A stretch of 6,525 nucleotides of DNA, taken from assembly GCA_027063545.1 (NCBI GenBank), contig JAMORN010000150.1:1-6525 (forward strand), in the 5' to 3' direction. The notes under the pieces are model-generated. The model did no database searches and was not told the origin of the DNA. It saw nothing but the letters and a program-made list of their open reading frames with translations. This DNA is from a bacterium (GTDB lineage: Bacteria; JAMORN01). Made by a program: the position numbers and the translations under genes. How positions within the stretch are numbered: the first letter of the stretch is position 1; every line of letters begins with the position of its first letter. This document shows, piece by piece, positions 1-6,349 of this stretch.

Positions 1-423
1 GAGGGCAATTTATTAAGACTTACTCATTCTATTGAATTTACTCGTCAACAATATAGAAGATATGTAAGGTATGAAGTAAGATTACCTGTTAAATTTAAAA
101 TTCATTTATCAGAGAAAAAAAGAAAACCTGAAGAACTTCAAGAAATATATGATGGAAGTATTATTGATATATCAGGAGGAGGGGTAAAATTTAAATCTCC
201 AATACCTTTATATAAGAATGATCAAATATACATATATGGTATGTGGGATAAATTAGAACTAAAATTTATAGCAAAAGTTTTAAGAGTCGTAGAAACAAAA
301 ACACAGGATAAAGTATTTTATATTGCAAATTGTGAGTTTGTAAATATAGATACAAAAATTAAGGAAAAAATAGTAAAGAAAATTTTCGATAAGATGCGAG
401 AAGATATAAAAATGTTAAGATAA
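1..423 (+). CDS. PilZ-domain c-di-GMP-binding protein, C-terminal part (5' end outside window)
   Basis: The reading frame is open from the first base, so the gene begins upstream; 140 codons are visible. The fragment has a complete PilZ signature. An arginine-rich RRYVR stretch lies at fragment residues 19-23 (RxxxR), and D56-I-S58-G-G-G61 fits the D/NxSxxG motif in the setting DGSIIDISGGGVKF. PilZ domains bind cyclic di-GMP through these two motifs and change conformation or partner binding; both motifs are intact, so binding is expected. The residues before RxxxR (GNLLRLTHSIEFTRQQ) look like the end of a YcgR-type N-terminal domain that leads into PilZ, so the full protein may be a two-domain flagellar or pilus brake-like regulator; this is inferred. 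The tail is lysine-rich and probably helical. The internal ATG at 241 is not the start, because it would cut off both motifs. It lies 8 bp upstream of the dgt gene and is probably co-transcribed with it. Confidence 0.88.
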   Translation, partial: EGNLLRLTHSIEFTRQQYRRYVRYEVRLPVKFKIHLSEKKRKPEELQEIYDGSIIDISGGGVKFKSPIPLYKNDQIYIYGMWDKLELKFIAKVLRVVETKTQDKVFYIANCEFVNIDTKIKEKIVKKIFDKMREDIKMLR

Positions 424-431
424 AAGATAGT

Positions 432-1763
432 ATGAAATTATTTACAAAAGATGAATATATAAAAAACGAATCTTTATTTTTGAATAAATGGGCAACTTTT
501 TCTTATGAATCTGAGAGAATATCTGAAGAAAGGGATTCAGATTTATTAAGAACAGACTTTCAAAGAGATAGAGATAGAATAATACATTCAAGAGCATTTA
601 AAAGGATGATGCATAAAACGCAAGTATATTCTTTTGTAGAATTTAGAAATGATCATACAAGAACTAGACTTTTACATTCTATAGAGGTTATGCAGCTTGC
701 AACCACTGTAGGAAGATCTTTAGGATTAAATAATGATTTAATAGAAGCAATAGCTTTAGGACATGATGTTGGTCATACTCCTTTTGGTCATTCTGGCGAA
801 TACATACTTCATAGGATAAGTAAAGGTAAAGAGGATATCAAAGAGTTACCAGAAGATATAATTGACTACTGGGGTTTTAAGCATAATCACCAAAGTTTAA
901 GAATTTTTGACAAGATTGAGAAAAGAAATGGTTTTGATGATATGAATTTGACTAATCAAACTAGAGAGGGAATATTAAAACATACAGAAATTAATTACTC
1001 GAAAAATAGATTCAAAGATTATAATGAAGTTTTATATAGAGATTTAGATTATTCAGCTCTTTTTTTAGATAAGGTTCCTTTTTTAGAAGCACAGGTTGTA
1101 TATATATGTGATGAAATTGCTCAACAAACACATGATTTAGAGGATGGTCTAAGGTTAAAAGATAAGAAAGAAGTTTTGGAGATTCTATCTGAATTAAGGC
1201 GAGAAATTAATTTTATTGATAATATATACAAACAATATAAAGAAAAATTAGAAAACATGGAGTATTATCAAGAAAGATATTTCATTGCCAAAAAAATTAT
1301 AGATGTTTTAATAAGGGATTTAATAGAAAATAGTGTAAAAAATTTATCATTTTATTATAAAAAAAATAAAAGCAAGAAAAGACCTGATCGATTTTTAATA
1401 ACCTTTTCTGAAGCAATAGAAAAGGATTTTTTAAAATTTAAAGAAAAAATATATAGACATTTTATAAATATAGATGAAATAAAAAAGATGGATAAGAAAG
1501 CAAAAGAGATTATTATTTTTCTTTTTAGATATTATTTAATTAATCCTTGGGAATTACCAGATTATACATCCCATAAGTTTAAGTATTCAAAAATAAGAGA
1601 GAATATAAAAATATTATCAGATGAAAGTAAGGAAGAGATAAAAAGAAAGATATATTCCAAGGAATTTTTTAGGGAGTTGATTGATTATATAGCAGGTATG
1701 ACAGATTTTTATGCTATAGATTTATATAACAAACTAAAAACTAAAAATGGAGTACTTTTATGA
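432..1763 (+). CDS. dgt: HD-domain deoxynucleoside triphosphate triphosphohydrolase (Dgt family)
   Basis: This 443-residue cytosolic protein belongs to the dGTPase/dNTPase family, which hydrolyses a dNTP to deoxynucleoside and triphosphate and so tunes dNTP pools. The N-terminus has the family signature: an RTDFQRDRDRI-type segment (residues 40-50) followed by FKRMMHKTQVY (56-66). The HD metal site is complete: H82 (in TRTRLLHS), H111-D112 in GHDVGHTPFGHSGE, with H116 and H120 also present, and D227 in CDEIAQQTHDLEDGLR. A typical FKHNHQSLRI stretch lies at 149-158. Residues 285-300 (IRDLIENS) resemble the HD-associated C-terminal domain. Length is normal for the family, and no key residue is missing. 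The start has only a weak ribosome site (AAGATAG just upstream), but it gives the expected N-terminus. The gene ends in an ATGA overlap with the next gene. Substrate preference (dGTP only or all dNTPs) cannot be read from sequence. Confidence 0.93.
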   Translation: MKLFTKDEYIKNESLFLNKWATFSYESERISEERDSDLLRTDFQRDRDRIIHSRAFKRMMHKTQVYSFVEFRNDHTRTRLLHSIEVMQLATTVGRSLGLNNDLIEAIALGHDVGHTPFGHSGEYILHRISKGKEDIKELPEDIIDYWGFKHNHQSLRIFDKIEKRNGFDDMNLTNQTREGILKHTEINYSKNRFKDYNEVLYRDLDYSALFLDKVPFLEAQVVYICDEIAQQTHDLEDGLRLKDKKEVLEILSELRREINFIDNIYKQYKEKLENMEYYQERYFIAKKIIDVLIRDLIENSVKNLSFYYKKNKSKKRPDRFLITFSEAIEKDFLKFKEKIYRHFINIDEIKKMDKKAKEIIIFLFRYYLINPWELPDYTSHKFKYSKIRENIKILSDESKEEIKRKIYSKEFFRELIDYIAGMTDFYAIDLYNKLKTKNGVLL

Positions 1764-2149
1764 AATATAAGATAACTCTTATTTTAATATTTTTAACATT
1801 ATTTTTTTCAGGATATTATTCTTATAAATATATTCAAAATATAAAAAAAGAAAAAAGTTTAGTTTTTGATATGTTATTAGATGAAGCAGAAGGGAATATG
1901 AGTGTATTTTTAATGGGTATTGATACTTTAAATATAGAAAATATAAGAAATAGAAAAGAATATATTACAAAAAATGATACTATTTTATCCAAGATAATTG
2001 TTAAAAAAAATAATGATACACTTTATATTAATAGTATAGTACAAAGCTTAAAATTTAAGGGTTTAAAGAGGGTGGTTAGGTCTGTTGTTATAGTAGAAAG
2101 GGATTCTTTAGGTAACAAAAGATACAGATTGAAAAAAATAGAAAATTAG
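1760..2149 (+). CDS. Small membrane-anchored or secreted protein, function unknown
   Basis: I do not recognise this 129-residue protein. It starts with two lysines and a hydrophobic stretch (residues 5-18, ITLILIFLTLFFSG), either an uncleaved membrane anchor or a signal peptide, with no lipobox cysteine. A Tyr/Lys-rich segment (19-32) follows, then a mixed-charge soluble domain of about 95 residues whose second half (76-128) looks like beta strands and is basic (KFKGLKRVVRSVVIVERD). It has no cysteine and no prepilin cleavage motif. The start is well supported: it overlaps the dgt stop as ATGA, and a GGAG ribosome site lies at 1749-1752, seven bases upstream. The overlap implies translational coupling to dgt. 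It also sits directly before the pilM promoter, so a role in pilus assembly is possible but rests only on position. The long reading frame, ribosome site and coupling make it a real gene rather than a chance ORF. Confidence 0.75.
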   Translation: MKYKITLILIFLTLFFSGYYSYKYIQNIKKEKSLVFDMLLDEAEGNMSVFLMGIDTLNIENIRNRKEYITKNDTILSKIIVKKNNDTLYINSIVQSLKFKGLKRVVRSVVIVERDSLGNKRYRLKKIEN

Positions 2150-2162
2150 AGTAAAAAATTAC

Positions 2163-2191
2163 TTGCTATTGCTTTTTTTTGAAATTATAAT
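2163..2191 (+). promoter_or_regulatory. Candidate sigma-70-type promoter for the pilM operon
   Basis: In the only real gap of the window there is TTGCTA (2163-2168, 4 of 6 matches to the -35 consensus), a 17-bp spacer, and a perfect TATAAT (2186-2191). Transcription would start near 2198 and give a leader of roughly 35 bases before the pilM ATG at 2232. The correct spacing and the position before the first pil gene favour it. The high A+T content makes chance matches to TATAAT common, so this is a prediction only. No GG/GC pair with sigma-54 spacing is seen. Confidence 0.5.
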
Positions 2192-2231
2192 TTATTTTAA
2201 AATATAACACTCAAAAAATAAAGAGAAGAAT

Positions 2232-3347
2232 ATGAAAGTTTTATGGGATATCCTACTAAATAGAACTTATACTGTTGGCATTGATATAGGATCCAGTATA
2301 TTAAAGTTGGTTCAGGTGCTTCATCAAAAAGATAAGGATATTTTAACATATTTAAGTATGAAGGAATTACCAGAAGGTGTAATAGAAGATGGGCAAATAA
2401 AAGATAGAGAAAAGCTATATGAGAATTTGGAAAGTCTAATAAGAGAAGCTGAGGAGTCTATAGGTAAAATAAAGAATGTTGTTTTCACAATAACAAGTTC
2501 TGTAAATAAAGGTATATTTATAGATAGGGTAGAGGATACTATATCCAAAAAAGAAGATATAACAGAATGGGTAAGTAATATAATCACTCAAAGAAATTAT
2601 GCCTCTGCAGAGGAGAATATAACTTTTGATTATAAAATTATAGATAAAGAGGCTTCTCCACAAGATGATACAATGAGAATAAAAGCTATAGTTGTAACAA
2701 TAAAAGATAGTATAGTTCATGGATTTGTGAATGTATTAAAAGATTTAGAAATTAATCCTATGGTTATGGATATAGAGCCGTTAGCTGTTTTTAATGTATG
2801 GTATGTACAAAAACTTCCGGAAGATTTAAATAAAGCGATAATGATAGTAAATATAGGAGAGGTAAATAGTGAGGCTATACTAGTAAATGGGGGAGAGTTT
2901 ATAACATCAAGAACAATGAGTGCTGGTACAGGAGCTTTTATAAGAGATTTACAGACAAATTTAAAGATATCAAGAGAAGAAGCTATTTCTATATTAAAAG
3001 GTGATTTACCTGATGGAATAGATGAATCGATCGCTGATGAGGTAGTATTCTATAATGCAGAGGAATTTACAGGAAATATTGATATGACCCTAAGGCATTT
3101 TAATAATGAGATTTTGAAAAAAGAGACAAATGTTCAAAAAATTGTATTAACAGGAGGGGGAGCAACAATATTTAAATTTGATAAATTTGTTGAAAGAAGA
3201 TTAAAAATACCAACACATATATTAAATCCTTTTAATTCTATTGAGATTGATGAGGATTTAGAAATAGATACAGAAGGATTAAAACAAATTTTACCATTGT
3301 TTACAACAGTAATAGGATTAGGTTTAAGAAGAATAGAAGAGGTATAA
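2232..3347 (+). CDS. pilM: Type IV pilus assembly ATPase-like protein PilM (actin/FtsA fold)
   Basis: PilM is the cytoplasmic, FtsA/actin-like component of the T4P alignment complex; it binds the N-terminal tail of PilN and connects the platform to the motor. In this 371-residue protein the first phosphate motif is clear (VGIDIGSSILKLVQV, residues 15-29, D18). The second phosphate motif is IVNIGEVNSEAILV (205-218), with the R227-containing TSRTMSAGTG segment after it. The adenosine motif is IVLTGGGATIFKFDKFVERR (304-323), and the C-terminus LPLFTTVIGLGLRR is typical of PilM. Length is normal. Two departures stand out: N207 replaces the usual Asp of the second phosphate motif, and the family's E-x-x-x-IPF-type segment is degenerate here (residues 111-130). 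A short purine-rich AGAGAAG (2222-2228) precedes the ATG. It is the first gene of the pil block, followed after 6 bp by pilN. Confidence 0.92.
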   Translation: MKVLWDILLNRTYTVGIDIGSSILKLVQVLHQKDKDILTYLSMKELPEGVIEDGQIKDREKLYENLESLIREAEESIGKIKNVVFTITSSVNKGIFIDRVEDTISKKEDITEWVSNIITQRNYASAEENITFDYKIIDKEASPQDDTMRIKAIVVTIKDSIVHGFVNVLKDLEINPMVMDIEPLAVFNVWYVQKLPEDLNKAIMIVNIGEVNSEAILVNGGEFITSRTMSAGTGAFIRDLQTNLKISREEAISILKGDLPDGIDESIADEVVFYNAEEFTGNIDMTLRHFNNEILKKETNVQKIVLTGGGATIFKFDKFVERRLKIPTHILNPFNSIEIDEDLEIDTEGLKQILPLFTTVIGLGLRRIEEV

Positions 3348-3353
3348 TATAAA

Positions 3354-3989
3354 ATGGCAAAATCTAATTTATATTTTGAATTAAATTTATTGCCTTCAGA
3401 ATATGGCGGCGGAAAAAGGTACAGATGGATTAGGGGAGAGCAGGTTTTAATAGGTGCACTTTCTTTATTATTACTCTTTTTTATTTTTTATTTGAGTTAT
3501 GAGGATATGAATAATAGGATAGAAGAATTGGAATATAATATAAGTATTATAAATGCTCAAATAGAGGCAAATAAGGATATTAATATAAAGATTAAAAAGT
3601 TAAAAGAGAAAAAAGCTAAAATAATGAAAAAAATTAATGCTTTAAAACAGATTGATATAGATAGGGCTAAGTGGGTAAAACTTCTTGAGTTATTTGAAAA
3701 ATATTTACCTGATAATACATGGTTAACACTTTTAAAACAGGAAAAGACAGATTTAAAGAAAATTAGAGTAGAAGGTTTTACATATTCTTTTGATGCTATA
3801 GCCCAGTATATAACAGAATTAAATTCAGATACATTAGTATCTGATGTAAAATTGAATACAGTACTGCAAACAAAATATAGAAAAGAAGATGTATATAAAT
3901 TTGTTTTATATGTAATTTTAAAACAGAAAAAATTAGGACAGTTAGATGGAACTAAATTGGGAAACACTCAAACAGCCAAAAGTAATTAA
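3354..3989 (+). CDS. pilN: Type IV pilus inner-membrane protein PilN
   Basis: This 211-residue bitopic membrane protein has the PilN layout. A short cytoplasmic tail carries the PilM-binding motif LNLLPSE (residues 10-16; INLLPxR-like in the family). A transmembrane helix follows at about 30-48 (VLIGALSLLLLFFIFYLSY), then a periplasmic coiled coil rich in Lys/Glu/Ile (about 50-100). The C-terminal ferredoxin-like domain contains LPDNTWLTLL (118-127) and VEGFTYSFDAIAQYITEL (139-156), the usual 'LP...WL...G.....I..F...L' pattern. PilN pairs with PilO in the periplasm and transmits contact to PilM. The tail after residue 190 (QKKLGQLDGTKLGNTQTAKSN) runs past the folded core, and its coding DNA is shared with the start of pilO. 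A purine-rich AAGAGG (3337-3342), inside the end of pilM, serves as ribosome site. Confidence 0.92.
   Translation: MAKSNLYFELNLLPSEYGGGKRYRWIRGEQVLIGALSLLLLFFIFYLSYEDMNNRIEELEYNISIINAQIEANKDINIKIKKLKEKKAKIMKKINALKQIDIDRAKWVKLLELFEKYLPDNTWLTLLKQEKTDLKKIRVEGFTYSFDAIAQYITELNSDTLVSDVKLNTVLQTKYRKEDVYKFVLYVILKQKKLGQLDGTKLGNTQTAKSN
3935..3938 (+). promoter_or_regulatory. Ribosome binding site fixing the pilO start inside pilN
   Basis: AGGA lies seven bases before the ATG at 3946, inside the pilN coding region. It supports starting pilO there, 44 bp before the pilN stop. The next in-frame Met (residue 29) would fall within the transmembrane helix and destroy the protein's topology. Confidence 0.6.
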
Positions 3990-4530
3990 TTATTTAATTT
4001 TGGCTGTTATTTTGGTGATTTTGTCTTTTATGTATTATAAATTGGTTTATGTACCATTACAAATGAAAATAGCTTCGTTAGAAAAAGAGTTAGAAAAAAA
4101 GAGTAAAGAGCTTGAAACAATCAGAGAAATGAAAAAAAATCTTGTAAATTTACAAAATGAAGTAAAAAAAGCAGAAATTGAATTAGAAAAATTAAAATCA
4201 ATGTTCCCGGAAAAGAAAGAGGTTGCTAGATTAATGTTTGATATAACAAAGCTAGCAAAGTTTCATAACATAATGATAGTAAGATTTTTGCCTGTTGGTG
4301 ATATTACAAAACCTTACTATATGGAATATAAATATTCTTTAGAAGTTAAAGGTCGTTATCATAATCTTGGGGCATTTTTAGCTGATATGGCAAATTTGAC
4401 ATTGATAATAAATACAGATAAATTAGAGATAAAAGCATTGAATTTCAAGAATGTTGAAGATTTCGAAAATATAAATGAAACATTAAAAGCAAGTATGGAA
4501 ATAACAACATATTCATCAAAAAAAGAGTAA
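3946..4530 (+). CDS. pilO: Type IV pilus inner-membrane protein PilO
   Basis: This 194-residue protein has the PilO architecture: a short cytoplasmic N-terminus (MELNWETLKQPK), one transmembrane helix (about 14-32), a periplasmic coiled coil (about 38-85), and a C-terminal ferredoxin-like domain. The domain begins at FPEKKEVARLMFDITKLA (87-104) and includes FLPVGDITKPYYMEYKYSL (114-132) and VKGRYHNLGAFLADMANL (134-151); the 'P....PYY.E......G.YH.LG.F...' pattern is diagnostic. PilO forms heterodimers with PilN and contacts PilP in the periplasm. Its start overlaps pilN by 44 bp in another frame, with its own AGGA site, so the two subunits are probably translated in coupled fashion. Only 4 bp separate it from the next gene. 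No residues typical of the family appear to be missing. Confidence 0.92.
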   Translation: MELNWETLKQPKVINYLILAVILVILSFMYYKLVYVPLQMKIASLEKELEKKSKELETIREMKKNLVNLQNEVKKAEIELEKLKSMFPEKKEVARLMFDITKLAKFHNIMIVRFLPVGDITKPYYMEYKYSLEVKGRYHNLGAFLADMANLTLIINTDKLEIKALNFKNVEDFENINETLKASMEITTYSSKKE

Positions 4531-4534
4531 GGAT

Positions 4535-6331
4535 ATGAAAAGAATAGTAGTAATTTTTTTAATGTATTTTTTGGTGTTTAATCTTTCAATAAATGGGGGG
4601 AGGCTATCATCTATAGATATTGAAGAAAATGGTAATGTAGTTGTTAAGGTAAATTATGATTATTCTAAGGATGATATAGATAAATTAACCTATAAGAAGT
4701 TAAAAAAGCCTGATAGAATATTTATAGATTTTATTGATATTGATACAAATAATATAAAAAATTTTATAAGGAAATTTGAAAATACACAGGTGATAAAAGG
4801 TGTAAAATTATGGTATCACAAAGAGTTATTAGGAAATAAAAATGTATATAGATTTGTTATTGAATATGACAGAGATAAAGTTAAAAATTATAATATTGTG
4901 TTTTTAGAAAATAAGGTGGTATTAACTTTCTATCCTAAGAAAAATATAAAGAGTGAATTTTTTTGGAGTACAAATAAGAATAAAACTTATAATTTAGTAA
5001 AAGCAAATAAGAAAAAAGAATATAATATTTCATTAATAGATATAAGCTACTATAATGTTGGAGATTATCAGGATATAGTTTTTGAATTTAATGGGGATGT
5101 TCCTAAGTATGATATATTAAAAAATAATGATTCAGAAATATTATTAAAATTTTATTCAATAAAAAATTCTGTAGCATCTTATTCTAAAATATATCAATTT
5201 AAAAATTCAATATATGATATTATTGAATTTTTAGGAGAGGATAATGGAAATATAATGTTTAAGATTTCATTGGCACCTCCTAATACAATTAATAATGTAA
5301 ATATGTTAAGTATAGAAAGAGACAAAAAGCTTATAATAACTGGACAAGGAAAAACAGAAGTTAATGAGTATACATATTTAAACATAAAAAGAATATGGAA
5401 TAAATTAAAAGAAAAGTTACCTAGTATAAAAAATATTTCAATAGTAAATGAAGTAAAAGCTCAAGAAATAGAGGATTTAACAAGTATAAAAGAGCCTAAA
5501 GTAGAAGAAAAAACTGGAGAACAGAAAAAGTATATAGAGATAATAAAGGATTCAATTAACATAAGAAAAGGTCCAGGTATAAATTATGATATTTTAGCTA
5601 TAGGGTTAAAAGGGGAAAAATATGAGGTTGTAGGTTTTAAATTAGGATTCTATAAAATTAAGTATAAAGATGGAAGAATTGGTTGGGTATACATGAGTTT
5701 ATGTAAACCTTTATACGAGAGTGAATTGACAGGACCTGAATATATTGTTACAGGCAATAGAGTAAATTTAAGAAGGATTCCATCTTTAAAATCTAAAATT
5801 ATAAAGAGATTAAATAAGAATGATATAGTATACGTTTTAAAAGAAAAAGGTAAATGGGTTAAGGTAAAAACAGAGGATAATACAATAGGGTGGGTATATA
5901 AAAAGTTTATTAGAAATTATAAAGAAGCTCAACTTGAATCTATAAAATTGAATAAAGAAGCAAAATTAGCGAAGGATACAATTGGTTCAATTATATCTTC
6001 AAAAAAGAAAAAAGTAAAGTTTGTTGTTTATTCCAATAGAGATCCATTTTTACCAATTTTAAAAGAAGATTTAAAATTAGAGGGTGGACCAGAGGTTGAC
6101 AAATTAACATTAGTGGGTATAATATATGATAAATATGATAAAATAGCATTATTTGAGCTTAAAAAAGGTCCTAAAAGTGAAGGTAAAACGATATTTACAA
6201 TGAGAGAAGGTGATAAAGTAAAAAATGGTAAATTATTTAAAATATATGAGGATAAAGTAGTATTTTTGATTACTTTATTTGGCGTAACAAAAACATATAC
6301 TTTAAAATTAGAAAAGGACGATAAAAGATAG
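4535..6331 (+). CDS. pilP: PilP-like pilus protein with N-terminal AMIN-like and SH3b domains
   Basis: At 598 residues this is over three times the usual PilP length (about 175). A hydrophobic signal sequence (4-18) has no lipobox Cys, and the only Cys is C390. Two AMIN-like beta domains follow: residues 25-134, with KKPDRIFIDFIDID as the typical 'P.RI.IDF' core, and about 165-270, which is weaker. A linker ends near 330. Two bacterial SH3 domains come next (333-392 with INIRKGPGINYDIL and IGWVYMS; 403-462 with VNLRRIPSLKSKII and IGWVYKK), then a Lys-rich helical linker. The PilP domain (498-595) opens with NRDPFLPIL and continues with LTLVGIIYD, MREGDKVKNGKLFKI and VVFLITLFG. PilP links PilN/PilO to the PilQ secretin; AMIN and SH3b domains commonly bind peptidoglycan, so this version probably also grips the cell wall. 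AAGAG (4522-4526) is the likely ribosome site. The position between pilO and pilQ supports the identity. The second AMIN assignment is the least certain. Confidence 0.8.
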   Translation: MKRIVVIFLMYFLVFNLSINGGRLSSIDIEENGNVVVKVNYDYSKDDIDKLTYKKLKKPDRIFIDFIDIDTNNIKNFIRKFENTQVIKGVKLWYHKELLGNKNVYRFVIEYDRDKVKNYNIVFLENKVVLTFYPKKNIKSEFFWSTNKNKTYNLVKANKKKEYNISLIDISYYNVGDYQDIVFEFNGDVPKYDILKNNDSEILLKFYSIKNSVASYSKIYQFKNSIYDIIEFLGEDNGNIMFKISLAPPNTINNVNMLSIERDKKLIITGQGKTEVNEYTYLNIKRIWNKLKEKLPSIKNISIVNEVKAQEIEDLTSIKEPKVEEKTGEQKKYIEIIKDSINIRKGPGINYDILAIGLKGEKYEVVGFKLGFYKIKYKDGRIGWVYMSLCKPLYESELTGPEYIVTGNRVNLRRIPSLKSKIIKRLNKNDIVYVLKEKGKWVKVKTEDNTIGWVYKKFIRNYKEAQLESIKLNKEAKLAKDTIGSIISSKKKKVKFVVYSNRDPFLPILKEDLKLEGGPEVDKLTLVGIIYDKYDKIALFELKKGPKSEGKTIFTMREGDKVKNGKLFKIYEDKVVFLITLFGVTKTYTLKLEKDDKR

Positions 6332-6337
6332 AATAAC

Positions 6338-6342
6338 GGGAG
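6338..6342 (+). promoter_or_regulatory. Strong ribosome binding site of pilQ
   Basis: GGGAG sits seven bases before the ATG at 6350. It is the best Shine-Dalgarno match in the window and fixes the pilQ start in the 18-bp gap after the PilP-like gene. The secretin is needed in 12 or more copies per pore, so stronger initiation would fit, but this is inference. Confidence 0.6.
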
Positions 6343-6349
6343 ATATATT

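Noticed and set aside
241-423. A separate 60-residue ORF starting at the ATG at 241
   Set aside because: It is the tail of the PilZ gene, whose frame is open from base 1 and carries both PilZ motifs upstream of this ATG.
1760-1840. The small protein as a minor pilin
   Set aside because: The N-terminus has no G-F/T-x-x-x-E prepilin peptidase motif; the hydrophobic stretch starts at once after two lysines, as in a plain signal or anchor.
2150-2180. Possible rho-independent terminator after the small gene (AGTAA-AAAA-TTACT, then T8)
   Set aside because: The stem has only five mostly A-T pairs and is separated from the T tract by nine bases, too weak to count as an intrinsic terminator.
2324-2720. 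Minus-strand ORFs of 87 and 94 residues opposite pilM
   Set aside because: They lie wholly within a conserved, recognised gene, have low-complexity Ser/Ile/Tyr-rich translations typical of antisense of AT-rich coding DNA, and show no family motif.
3557-3967. Minus-strand ORF of 136 residues opposite pilN
   Set aside because: It is a shadow of pilN, Phe/Ser/Ile-rich without motifs, and pilN itself is clearly real.
5194-5385. Minus-strand ORF of 63 residues inside the PilP-like gene
   Set aside because: It is opposite the second AMIN-like domain and shows no recognisable protein pattern.
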